Shown here piece by piece: positions 1 through 7,843 of a DNA stretch of 32,355 nt. The stretch lies in the NCBI GenBank assembly GCA_024222895.1, contig JAAEOR010000593.1, positions 1 through 32,355 on the forward strand, given 5' to 3'. The translations under genes and the position numbers were made by a program. The stretch is from Hyphomicrobiales bacterium. GTDB lineage: Bacteria > Pseudomonadota > Alphaproteobacteria > Rhizobiales > Kaistiaceae. Every line of letters starts with the position of its first letter. Within the stretch, counting starts at the first letter, position 1. A model generated the notes under the pieces. The model did no database searches, was not told the DNA's origin, and saw nothing but the letters and a program-made list of their open reading frames with translations.

Positions 1-294
1 CGGCATCTCCCAGATCGAGACGATCTTGCCCTCGGGATCCCGCGCGATCGTCCAGACAAAGACGACCGTGCCGGTTTCGTTCTGCGTCAGTCGCTGACTG
101 AGGGCGCATTGCCGGTTATCGGCGACAGCGCGACAGGAAAGAAGCCAGTCGCCGATGTCCCGCGTCTCGGACACCACGGACGGCGGTTCGTCATCGGACT
201 GCCCATAGCTCGGACCCGCTGTCCAGGCGACGAGCGGCAAACAGAACACCACGGTCCCGACACCGGCGGCGTAGCTGAGTGCCTTGCGAACCAT
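1..294 (-). CDS. IalB-family secreted protein, N-terminal part (cut by window edge)
   Basis: The minus strand is open for 98 codons from an ATG at 292-294 to the window edge, with no stop seen, so the C-terminus is missing. The start MVRKALSYAAG followed by a hydrophobic stretch of about 20 residues looks like a signal peptide. The mature part contains GDWLLSCR, then a Cys in NRQCALSQ, then VVFVWTIARDPEGK. This GDW...C...C.L.Q arrangement is typical of the invasion-associated locus B (IalB) family: small exported alphaproteobacterial proteins with two conserved cysteines and an ill-defined role, named for Bartonella erythrocyte invasion. The upstream ribosome site is weak (CCAGG directly before the ATG). 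The gene lies downstream of, and in the same direction as, the autotransporter. Family assignment is fairly sure; any role in invasion is not implied here. Confidence 0.72.
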   Translation of the reverse strand, partial: MVRKALSYAAGVGTVVFCLPLVAWTAGPSYGQSDDEPPSVVSETRDIGDWLLSCRAVADNRQCALSQRLTQNETGTVVFVWTIARDPEGKIVSIWEMP

Positions 295-356
295 CCTGGT
301 ATCCCACACTGACAACCGGATGCATGCACTCGAGCGCGGTATCTTCGATGATCGGT

Positions 357-386
357 GGCCGGTCTGCGCGCGCGAGAAGACCGGCC
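357..386 (-). terminator. Hairpin after the autotransporter gene
   Basis: A perfect 9-bp inverted repeat, GGCCGGTCT (357-365) and AGACCGGCC (378-386), with a 12-nt loop. It sits about 20 bp past the autotransporter stop codon on the minus strand. No run of T follows, so it is a terminator-like hairpin or 3' stabiliser rather than a classical intrinsic terminator. Confidence 0.4.
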
Positions 387-405
387 CCACGCGCGCTTCG
401 CACCG

Positions 406-3400
406 TTACCAGTTGACCCGCACGCCACCCCGACCGGATCCGCCCTCGAGACCGTTGCCCCACTGATAGTGGCCTTTGAGGAAGGCGGAAAAGCCGTTGG
501 TATTCCGCAACTCGACGCCACCGCCAACCTGGTAGCTCGCGCCGGATGTATCATCCTTCACCTTCACGTCACCGGCGCCGGCCGACGACAAGGTCGCGGC
601 ATTGTCACCGTCGAACTGGTTCCAGACATTGGCAACCACGAAGGGCTCGACATACGAGCCGTTACCGGTCGCCACAGATGTGCCCGCCCGCAGCCCGAGC
701 CGTCCGAGCAGATTGTCGCCGTCTGCAAAACTGACGGTGTTGCCGAGCAGCTTCATGTCGTCCACGTCGGTGCTCGAGTAGGCGATGGTCGCCAGCGGCT
801 CGACGTACGCGTAGTTCTCACCCTGGAACCGATAACCGGTGTCGATGATTCCGCCGATCGTCGTGGCGCCGGTCTTGCCACGACTGCCGGACGTGCCGAA
901 TCCTGTGTTGTGGTCGACATCGACGAAGTCGGCCTTGAGCACCCCGTCAACGAACAGACCGCCATTGAGATAGGTGGCGTAAATGCCCGCCGTTCCGCCG
1001 GAGATGCTGGTCCTGGTGTCGGTCTTCTTGAAGTCCGTGTTCGAGGTGATGTAGCCACCCAACGCACCGATCATCAGGTCACCATTGTTCAGCTCGCCGG
1101 TACGATCCATCCCGGCAATGAAGCCGGACATGTTCTGATCGTAGTTGCCGTCAAAGGCCGTGCTGACGCCGAATACCTTGGTCCGGTTGGTCTTTTCGCG
1201 ATCGAAGGAACCGCCAAACGCATTCACCCAGACGCCGGTACGCTGGTCCTCCGACGGCGCCCCTGGCACGATCCGCCGGAGATCGGCAGTGCGGTCATGC
1301 CACGTCGCCGCACTTTCGTTCCACAGCGCTTCGAGGCCAGACGTGATCGCCGGAAGCTCGAAGGCACGCTGGTTCGGAACGGTGGCGAGCACCCAGTTTC
1401 TGGTGTCCGGCGAACCGGACGGCGTCGCGCCCGGGTTCTTGTCGAGATAGAGGTCGTACTCGAACAAACCGGCATCGATGGGCCCGCCGTCCAGCTCGAA
1501 GTCGCCCTTATCGGTTTCACCGGACAGCACCTGAACGACCGGGATTCCCTTCTGGTTGCTCCCGGCAGGAATGTCGCCGAGGTTGTTGACCTTGAGCGCC
1601 GTGCCGTCCTTGACCTTGCCACCGATGGTCATGAGGTCGGCAGACGACGAGCCGGGCGACGCAATCGTTGCGTCGACGGCGTAGGTGCTGCCCTTGCCAC
1701 CATGGAAGTTGCCGGTGATGTTCGTCCGGTCGCCAACGCCGCTGTTGTAATAGGGCGTCGTGATCTTGCCGTAGTCGGACACGTCGTTGACCATGCTGAT
1801 CAGGCCCTGGCGGTTGTAGAAATTGTCGAGGTGCCCGGCCTTGGTGCCGAATTTCGTCGTCCCGGTGACGTTGATGATACCGCTGTTCATGACCGTCGAG
1901 CTACCACCGGCAAAGAAAGCGAACGCCGTCTTGTCGAAGGTATTGATCACCGGGTCCTTGCCATCGGCGGCCTGCAGATTATTGAGGGTCGTATCGCCGG
2001 CGGCCGCAAAGACGTTTCGTCCGGAGGTATTCCAGATCCCGCCGGAACCGTAGAGATTCTCGAGCAATACGTCGCCCTCGAGGCTGGCCAGGTTGACCCG
2101 TCCGGTCATCTCGCCAAGGTTGACCACGCCGACGTCGAGACCGGCCGTGACCTTCATGATCTTGGCATCCAGAGCACCCGACTCGGCTCCGATCGTTCCC
2201 GGCTCATCATTGAAGATCGAGGCGAAACCGTCAGCCTTGACGCGGATCGTCTCGGTGTTGCCGGCACCTTCCCCGCTGAGCTTGCCGGCATTGAAGACAT
2301 CCACATCATTGTTGCCGCCGACCGCGTCGTCGGAGGTTTTGATGCGAATGGCGTTACCCACCGGCGCGATCACCGAACTGCCTTTGAAAACAGAGGCGAT
2401 CACGTCGCCGGCTGTGGTCACCGCCTTGACCTTGACGCCATTGCCGCCGGTCGACAGGACGTCGGATTTGCCGTTTGCGCCGACACTGACTTCCGTGTCG
2501 CCGGAACCGTCCCGGCGCTTGACGATGATGCCCTGATCAACCGCCGTGACGTCGTCGCCGGTCGCAACCTTGATGTCACCATCGCGGGAGGCCATGAAGA
2601 CGTCGATCCCGTCATCGCCGGCATTGATCGACCCGCCGTCATGGGTATCGACCTCCGTATCGCCGGTGCCGAAGCGCGAGTAGACCAGCACGCCGTCATC
2701 GCCGGTCGCGTCGGCGGAGTAGCCACCGATCGCCCCGGAAATATCCACGTCGGTCGCACCGTCGCCGATGTTGAAGGCCAGGGCGCCGATGAAGTCGGCA
2801 CTCAGCGGCGCATTGGCATCGATGGTTACATCGCCGCTGCCGAAATTGCCGGCCAGTGCACCAACCCCCAGAGCTTCCGTGGCAGCGTTGACCGTGGTCG
2901 TCGCGGCACCGGGGCCGAAGGTCAGCGTCCCCGCCCCAACCAGGGCAGGCGGATCGATCGCAGCATTGACGGTGACCGTCGCGGACCCGCCGAAGGCAAC
3001 GCCCATGGCGCCGAAATTGCCCTCGGTGGAAATCTTGTCATGGGTTGTGATATCGACGCTGCCGCCGGCCGCCAGTCCGAGCACACCGCCGCTGTAGAGG
3101 CCGTCGCCCGCACCGGTGTTGACCGCACCGGAATTGATCGTCACATCGCCGCCGACCGTGAAACCGCCGATGCCGAAGTCCTGGGCATTGACCGTCGAGC
3201 CGATACCGGCGATGTCGACATTGCCGCCCGTGGCCACGCCGATGACGCCATCGCCGCCGATCGAGGTCGGATCGTTGGTGACCGTGCGGCCACCCAGATC
3301 GATGGTGACATTGCCGCCGGACAGCAGTGATCCGGCGAAGCCGCCGACACCAAAGTCCTTGTTGGCCATCACGTCGCCGGTCAGATCGATGTCGACATTG

Positions 3401-6078
3401 CCGGTGAGCGCTGTACCGGTGACGCCGTTGCCGAAGTCCGACTTAACGTAGCCCGTGTCGATCCAGACATTGCCCCCCGCCGAGAAGCCGACGACACCGT
3501 CACCGACGGACGTCACCGAGCTGCCCGCGCCATCCAGGTCGGCATTGCCGAGGCCGGCAAAGCCGCCCACACCGACACCGTCCCGATTGTCGATCGACTT
3601 GCCTTCGAAGGCGATCTCGACACCGCCGCCGGCGAAGCCGCCGACACCAAAGGCGCCGTTGGCTTCGATGGTGTCCATGACGTCGATATCGACATTGCCC
3701 AGCAGCGCGGTGGTGATCACGCCGCTGCCGTTCTCGGAGTCGATGAACCCGGAATCGACAAACGCATCGCCCGTGGCGGTGAAGCCATAAATGCCCGTGC
3801 GTTCGGAGACGATCGACGAGCCGGTTCCTTCGATATCGATACCGGTACCGGCAAACGCGCCGACTCCGATGCCGCCCGGATTGGTCACCGAACGGTTCTC
3901 AAGGTCGATCACAACGGAGCCGCCGGCGAACCCGCCGACGCCAAAGGCGCCGTTGGCCTCGATCGTGTCCATGACATCGATGTCGACATTGCCGAGCAGT
4001 GCGGTGGTGATCACGCCGCTGCCGTTCTCGGAGTCGATGAAGCCTGAATCAACAAACGCATCGCCCGTGGCGGTGAAGCCATAGATACCGGTGCGTTCGG
4101 AGAAAATCGACGACCCGGTGCCTTCGATATCAAGGCCCGTGCCGGCGAAACCGGCGACCCCGATACCGCCGGGATTGGTCACCGTCTGGTTCTCGAAATC
4201 GATATCGACTGTGCCACCGGCAAAACCGCCGATGCCGACAAAGCCGTCGGCGTCGACATCGTCGAAGGCGTCGATGTCGACGTTGCCGATCAATGCACCA
4301 CCGAGGATGCCACTGCTGTCGGAATCGACGCCGCCCGCGAGGATGTTGGTGTCGCCAAACGCCGTGAAGCCGATGATGCCTGGTCCGTCGGCGGTCACCA
4401 TGCCGTCCTTTGTGTTGATGTCGATCTGCCCCGCGAGCGTGGCGCCGATGACGCCAATCCCGCCGGCACCGCCGTTGGTGTTATCGACATTCGTGCCGGA
4501 CAGATGGATGTTCACCGCGCCGCCAAGCGAAAAGCCCGCGACACCGAACAGATCGCCGGCGTCAACGTCCCCAGCGCCCGCATCGGCGATGATATCGACC
4601 CTGCCGGTAACACTGGCGCCGATCACGCCGTTTCCGTCCACCGCATTGACGTCGCCATACTCGATGAAAACCGGCCCGCTCGGCCCGAGAGCGGCGGAGA
4701 TCCCGAGGATGCCGACCGCGCCGGGATCAGTGACGTTCACCTCGCCGCCGGCGTTGTTGATCCGCACGCCGCCGGTGCCGAGGTTCAAACCGAGTAGGCC
4801 GATCCCGTCGGCGTTGGTCGTCATGTTTTCGGCGTTGACGGTCGCCTGGAACGGTCCCAAGGTGATCGCGGCCATGCCGATGAAGGGCGAGGCCGTCCCG
4901 ACCGTGATGCCGGCATCGGCGGTGACGGTTGCCGCACCGCCGGCCGAAAAGGCCACGGCACCCCACAATGCGCCATCGTCGACGTTAACGTCGCCATGCA
5001 GGTTCACCAGCGCGTTGCCACCGTCGAAACTGGCGCCGATGACACCACCGCTCGCCAGACCGCTCAAGGCCGGCGGAATCAAGGGGGTCAACGGCCCGTC
5101 CGGGCCGGCATCCACTGTACCGGCGTGGATTGTCACATTGCCGCTGGCAAGGCCGATGATGCCCGGGCCGTTCTCGGAATCTGCCGACGACCAGTCATCC
5201 GAAGCGCCGATGTCTACCTTGCCGTCAAGGGCGAGGCCGAAGATGGCAGCACCGTCGGTTGTGGTAGCCAAGCCGCCGCGGTAGTCGATATCGCCGCCGG
5301 TGGAGACCATGAAGGCGCCACCGCCGGCCCCGAAGAAGCTGCCGCCCGCGATCAGACCGTCATTGTCAACCGTGATGTCGTTGCCGGCGGTCACCGCCAT
5401 GCCGAACGCACCGCCGGTGATACTCGCACCGGCAGCGTTGTTGACCGTGAGATCGTTGTTGACCGCACCGAAGATGCCGGACCCCAAGCTCTCGATTGAG
5501 CCGTCGCCATTGTTGTTGATGACAACGTTGTCTGGCGTGCCGTCGGAATCGCCGAGACTGATACCGGAAACAAGGCCCCCGATCGTATTGCCGTCGTTGT
5601 GAATTGTCGCAAGGCCGACACCGTCGCCGATGACGATGCCGCTCCCGCCACCTAAGACATCGGCGTTTACGTTGAGGGTCGCGTTGACGGTATCTACAAC
5701 CGAGATCCCGAACACGTTCCCAACCACGATATCTTGGTTGGTGTAGTTAACGATGTTACCATCGAAGATCTCGACTGCGATCGGTGCGCCGATAAAAGGT
5801 ATTGTTATGATGGGATCATTCGATTCGACGGTCATTGTGCCGCCGGCGCTGCCGTCGATGTTGACCTCAATCGCGCCGCCGAAGCTCGCAGCACCGCCAC
5901 CGGCGTCGTTTCCCGTGCAAGTTACGGTGCCAAGGAAGCTCGAGCAGCTGGTCGCCTGCGCCTCGGTCGTCTGGACGACCGTCAGCCCCAAGATGCCGCC
6001 TGCAGCCAACGCCGGCGCCAGCGCAATCGTTGACAAAGCCCGCGTCAGCCAACGCGCGTGAACAGGAAAAATATGCAA
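406..6078 (-). CDS. Giant autotransporter (type V secretion), repeat-rich passenger with C-terminal beta-barrel
   Basis: Predicted surface or secreted adhesin-like protein of about 1,890 residues that exports itself through its own outer-membrane barrel. The N-terminus has a signal peptide (HARWLTRALSTIALAPALAAGG, cleavage near TEAQA). The passenger is almost entirely Gly/Asp/Asn/Val-rich beta-helix sequence, with recurring motifs such as GNVDID and GVGGFAGG and a tandem set of about 98-residue repeats. The last 270-280 residues, from RTGVWVNAFGGSFD, form an autotransporter beta-domain and end in an aromatic residue (GGVRVNW), as expected for barrel assembly. No protease or other catalytic domain is visible. 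The frame is open up to a GTG at 6138; I prefer the TTG at 6078 because GGGGG lies 6 nt upstream and the protein then begins directly with a normal signal peptide. Low-complexity coding makes long spurious ORFs on the opposite strand. The ligand is unknown. Confidence 0.9.
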   Translation of the reverse strand: MHIFPVHARWLTRALSTIALAPALAAGGILGLTVVQTTEAQATSCSSFLGTVTCTGNDAGGGAASFGGAIEVNIDGSAGGTMTVESNDPIITIPFIGAPIAVEIFDGNIVNYTNQDIVVGNVFGISVVDTVNATLNVNADVLGGGSGIVIGDGVGLATIHNDGNTIGGLVSGISLGDSDGTPDNVVINNNGDGSIESLGSGIFGAVNNDLTVNNAAGASITGGAFGMAVTAGNDITVDNDGLIAGGSFFGAGGGAFMVSTGGDIDYRGGLATTTDGAAIFGLALDGKVDIGASDDWSSADSENGPGIIGLASGNVTIHAGTVDAGPDGPLTPLIPPALSGLASGGVIGASFDGGNALVNLHGDVNVDDGALWGAVAFSAGGAATVTADAGITVGTASPFIGMAAITLGPFQATVNAENMTTNADGIGLLGLNLGTGGVRINNAGGEVNVTDPGAVGILGISAALGPSGPVFIEYGDVNAVDGNGVIGASVTGRVDIIADAGAGDVDAGDLFGVAGFSLGGAVNIHLSGTNVDNTNGGAGGIGVIGATLAGQIDINTKDGMVTADGPGIIGFTAFGDTNILAGGVDSDSSGILGGALIGNVDIDAFDDVDADGFVGIGGFAGGTVDIDFENQTVTNPGGIGVAGFAGTGLDIEGTGSSIFSERTGIYGFTATGDAFVDSGFIDSENGSGVITTALLGNVDIDVMDTIEANGAFGVGGFAGGSVVIDLENRSVTNPGGIGVGAFAGTGIDIEGTGSSIVSERTGIYGFTATGDAFVDSGFIDSENGSGVITTALLGNVDIDVMDTIEANGAFGVGGFAGGGVEIAFEGKSIDNRDGVGVGGFAGLGNADLDGAGSSVTSVGDGVVGFSAGGNVWIDTGYVKSDFGNGVTGTALTGNVDIDLTGDVMANKDFGVGGFAGSLLSGGNVTIDLGGRTVTNDPTSIGGDGVIGVATGGNVDIAGIGSTVNAQDFGIGGFTVGGDVTINSGAVNTGAGDGLYSGGVLGLAAGGSVDITTHDKISTEGNFGAMGVAFGGSATVTVNAAIDPPALVGAGTLTFGPGAATTTVNAATEALGVGALAGNFGSGDVTIDANAPLSADFIGALAFNIGDGATDVDISGAIGGYSADATGDDGVLVYSRFGTGDTEVDTHDGGSINAGDDGIDVFMASRDGDIKVATGDDVTAVDQGIIVKRRDGSGDTEVSVGANGKSDVLSTGGNGVKVKAVTTAGDVIASVFKGSSVIAPVGNAIRIKTSDDAVGGNNDVDVFNAGKLSGEGAGNTETIRVKADGFASIFNDEPGTIGAESGALDAKIMKVTAGLDVGVVNLGEMTGRVNLASLEGDVLLENLYGSGGIWNTSGRNVFAAAGDTTLNNLQAADGKDPVINTFDKTAFAFFAGGSSTVMNSGIINVTGTTKFGTKAGHLDNFYNRQGLISMVNDVSDYGKITTPYYNSGVGDRTNITGNFHGGKGSTYAVDATIASPGSSSADLMTIGGKVKDGTALKVNNLGDIPAGSNQKGIPVVQVLSGETDKGDFELDGGPIDAGLFEYDLYLDKNPGATPSGSPDTRNWVLATVPNQRAFELPAITSGLEALWNESAATWHDRTADLRRIVPGAPSEDQRTGVWVNAFGGSFDREKTNRTKVFGVSTAFDGNYDQNMSGFIAGMDRTGELNNGDLMIGALGGYITSNTDFKKTDTRTSISGGTAGIYATYLNGGLFVDGVLKADFVDVDHNTGFGTSGSRGKTGATTIGGIIDTGYRFQGENYAYVEPLATIAYSSTDVDDMKLLGNTVSFADGDNLLGRLGLRAGTSVATGNGSYVEPFVVANVWNQFDGDNAATLSSAGAGDVKVKDDTSGASYQVGGGVELRNTNGFSAFLKGHYQWGNGLEGGSGRGGVRVNW
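3346..4521 (-). repeat. Tandem array of about 294-bp (98-residue) repeats within the autotransporter passenger
   Basis: The two best copies (about 3640-3933 and 3934-4227) are nearly identical at protein level and are offset by exactly 294 nt: the same 20-nt string begins at 3728 and again at 4022. Each copy runs from GGFAGG through TVTNPGGIGV, GTGSSI.SERTGIYGF and DSENGSGVITTALLGNVDID to ANGAFGV. More diverged copies flank them on both sides. Outer boundaries are approximate. Exact in-frame units of this kind can gain or lose copies by recombination. Confidence 0.8.
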
Positions 6079-6138
6079 TTTCGACCCCCGACATTCCACG
6101 TCGCAGCGCAAGACACACTGCCGATGGTACAAGCCCAC

Positions 6139-6415
6139 ACCAATACCTACCGGAGATTCGGAGATTCGTCCACAGAAAGGCGCGTTTCGGAATGAACCCC
6201 GGTTGACGCGTTAAGCTCAATGATATCAATCTGTTATGGTTTTATCTTTTTGCGATCCTGACGATCCTGCGTCACTGTGGCGCGAATATCACAACCGATT
6301 AAGAACATTTGTGATTACAGCGACCTGTCGCCGGCCAGCACGAATGCCACCTGCACCTGCACACGCACCTCCCCCGTCAGTTGATCTTTCCATGCGCACG
6401 AGCAATGGAGAAGAA
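6139..6415. promoter_or_regulatory. Divergent control region between the autotransporter and the oxidoreductase gene
   Basis: About 280 bp that must hold promoters for both directions. It is more AT-rich than its surroundings. It contains a 7-bp inverted repeat, ATCACAA (6288-6294) and TTGTGAT (6309-6315), separated by 14 nt, which could be an operator. It also contains AATGATATCAAT at 6219-6230, close to a sequence upstream of the GntR fusion gene. I cannot assign -35/-10 boxes with confidence. Confidence 0.35.
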
Positions 6416-7057
6416 ATGACGCGCATCCTGATCATCGGCGCAAGCGGCGGCATCGGACTGCAGGCCGTTCGGAGCGCGCTTGCCCGGCGCTACGACGTTC
6501 GGGCGTTCTCGCGATCGGCCGACCGGATCGCCATCGATGACCCGCGGCTGGAGACGTCGGCCGGCAACGCCCGTTCTGCCAGCGATGTCAGCGCCGCCCT
6601 GGCGGGTGTCGACGTCGTCATTCAGACGCTGGGCGTCGCCGCCGACCCCGGGCGGCTGTTCAAGTCGATCGACCTCTTCTCTACCGCGACCCGGATTCTC
6701 CTGCCCGAGATGGAGCGCGCCGGTGTCCGTCGCCTGATCAGCGTCACCGGCTTTGGCGCCGGCGACAGCGCGGCCCATGTCGGCCACCTGCAGAGCATCC
6801 CGTTCCGGCTGCTTCTCGGTCGTGCCTATGACGACAAATCGATCCAGGAGCGGCTGATTGTCGACAGCGGCCTCGACTGGACGATTGCGCGTCCGGTGAT
6901 CCTGACCAATGGCCCGACGACCGACCGCGTCCAGGCTCTGGTTGATCCCGACAGCTGGCACTGGGGACTGATTTCCCGCGCCGACGTCGCCGAGTTCCTG
7001 ATTGGCCAGGTCGAGGACACGCGATTCATCGGCAAATCGGTGGTTCTGACGACGTAG
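6416..7057 (+). CDS. Atypical short-chain dehydrogenase, NAD(P)-binding (NmrA/BVR-B-like)
   Basis: Predicted cytosolic 213-residue protein with a single Rossmann domain. It opens MTRILIIGASGGIG, the dinucleotide-binding glycine motif (residues 8-14). VDVVIQTLGV, a RLISVTGFGAG segment and SGLDWTIARP follow, the usual order of atypical SDR/NAD(P)H-binding proteins related to flavin and biliverdin reductases. There is no classical YxxxK pair, consistent with the atypical class, so the substrate cannot be deduced. The frame stays open upstream to 6236, but the ATG at 6416 is preferred: GGAG lies 5 nt before it and the extra upstream residues are low-complexity and Pro-rich. It is transcribed away from the autotransporter and is probably monocistronic. 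Confidence 0.8.
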   Translation: MTRILIIGASGGIGLQAVRSALARRYDVRAFSRSADRIAIDDPRLETSAGNARSASDVSAALAGVDVVIQTLGVAADPGRLFKSIDLFSTATRILLPEMERAGVRRLISVTGFGAGDSAAHVGHLQSIPFRLLLGRAYDDKSIQERLIVDSGLDWTIARPVILTNGPTTDRVQALVDPDSWHWGLISRADVAEFLIGQVEDTRFIGKSVVLTT

Positions 7058-7212
7058 TCCCTTGTCCCGACAGAGTGATTTCGATCGCTGATCCGCTGTT
7101 TCGAATCCCATTGAATGGGGGAAGTCCGGGATGGCAGAAGGAAGGCCGATGGTTGGCGTGTCTCTGCTGATCAACACCATGTACACCTTCCCCGACCGAT
7201 CGGTCGCAAAGA

Positions 7213-7244
7213 CGTGGATGACCGGAACGAGTCCGGTCATGACG
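7213..7244 (+). repeat. REP-like palindromic element, copy A
   Basis: CGTGGATGACCGG followed by a mirror half ending CATGACG. ATGACCGGA (7218-7226) pairs perfectly with TCCGGTCAT (7232-7240) over a 5-nt loop. The sequence matches the alphaproteobacterial extragenic palindrome pattern GTGGATGGCCGGG...CCCGGCCATGACG, recognised from memory and not from a search. Copy B lies 104 bp downstream in the opposite orientation. Confidence 0.65.
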
Positions 7245-7347
7245 ATCTGAGGGTCGTCAACCGGCAGGTGTTCTGCCCCGCGCCGGACCCAACCGGGTAA
7301 CTCCAGCCCGGCAGCACAAACGCGTCTGCGCGAAATACCACCACCCA

Positions 7348-7380
7348 CGTCATGGCCGGACGGAGTTCCGGCCATCCACG
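7348..7380 (-). repeat. REP-like palindromic element, copy B (inverted relative to A)
   Basis: CGTCATGGCCGGA then CGGAGT then TCCGGCCATCCACG. ATGGCCGGA (7352-7360) pairs perfectly with TCCGGCCAT (7367-7375). It is the same element as 7213-7244 read from the other strand. The two together form a BIME-like head-to-head pair. Confidence 0.65.
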
Positions 7381-7632
7381 AAAGCGGCCTGAATCGCCAT
7401 ACCACCGTTGCGGCATCAGTCGGACCCGGGTGGCGCAGCATATTGGCCGGTCAGATCGTCCACGACGTCGACCGCGTGGCCGCTTGATCGGGGGATACGA
7501 AGCCTTGCCCGGTCCAGCGGGCTCACGCGGCGCTGGTGAGGGTTTCGTTAGACACGGTGGCATGAGCTGATTGATGATTGGCGAAGGACAGGGACGCTTC
7601 CTATTGAAGCGATCTCTGGTAGGCTTCTCGGT

Positions 7633-7830
7633 ATGGCAAAGCTCTTTGATGAAGCCGTTGAGGCAGTATCCAGATTGCCCGATTTGGATCGAAGGAACCC
7701 TTACCCGCTGTCCCCTGCTGAGCAGAGTGCGATCGCAGAGGGAAGGACCGATATCGCCGCCGCCCGAGTCGCTGAAGAAAAGGAAATCAAAGCAACATTT
7801 GATCGCTTGCGCTCCGAAACCCGAGATTAA
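7633..7830 (+). CDS. Small antitoxin-like protein without a visible toxin partner
   Basis: A 65-residue ORF starting MAKLFDEAVEAVSRLPD and ending AIAEGRTDIAAARVAEEKEI..TFDRL. Both ends resemble small type II antitoxins: the amphipathic 'LL.eAi..v..LP' N-terminus and the 'EraAIaeGlaDiaaGRv.sdeE' C-terminal helix. It is shorter than the usual 75-90 residues; the middle segment that normally links these parts looks reduced. No ParE/RelE-like ORF lies upstream or downstream, so it may be a solitary or decaying antitoxin. The ribosome site is weak. The stop lies 13 nt before the ketopantoate-reductase start, so the two could be co-transcribed. Resemblance is from pattern memory only. Confidence 0.42.
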   Translation: MAKLFDEAVEAVSRLPDLDRRNPYPLSPAEQSAIAEGRTDIAAARVAEEKEIKATFDRLRSETRD

Positions 7831-7843
7831 CGGGCGAGACAGC

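Larger units (their letters stand above)
7058..7632. other. 575-bp gene-free stretch rich in palindromes
   Basis: No convincing gene. Besides the two palindromic repeats listed separately it contains a perfect 14-bp palindrome CGACCGATCGGTCG (7193-7206) and a small hairpin CCCAT-TGA-ATGGG near 7090-7100. Short ORFs here on both strands lack ribosome sites and family resemblance. A minus-strand reading such as MTGLVPVIHVFATDRSG is the product of translating a palindromic repeat, not a protein. Confidence 0.6.

Noticed and set aside
87-554. A 155-codon minus-strand frame at the left end
   Set aside because: It overlaps the IalB-like reading frame and the end of the autotransporter in another frame. 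The IalB frame has family motifs and runs off the edge without a stop.
355-3330. A 991-codon open frame on the plus strand
   Set aside because: It lies wholly opposite the autotransporter gene. Its residues show no domain pattern, and the length comes from GC-rich, repetitive coding on the other strand.
3346-4521. Possible CRISPR-like or satellite array because of regular spacing
   Set aside because: Units are 294 bp, exactly in frame and coding; there are no short repeats with unique spacers and no cas genes.
4091-5284. A 397-codon Pro/Ser/Thr-rich frame on the plus strand
   Set aside because: Also antisense to the autotransporter passenger; its composition merely mirrors the Gly/Asp/Asn-rich codons opposite.
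6377-7441. A 354-codon minus-strand frame across the oxidoreductase gene
   Set aside because: It is antisense to a gene with a clear Rossmann motif, and its remainder is a translation of REP-like palindromes.
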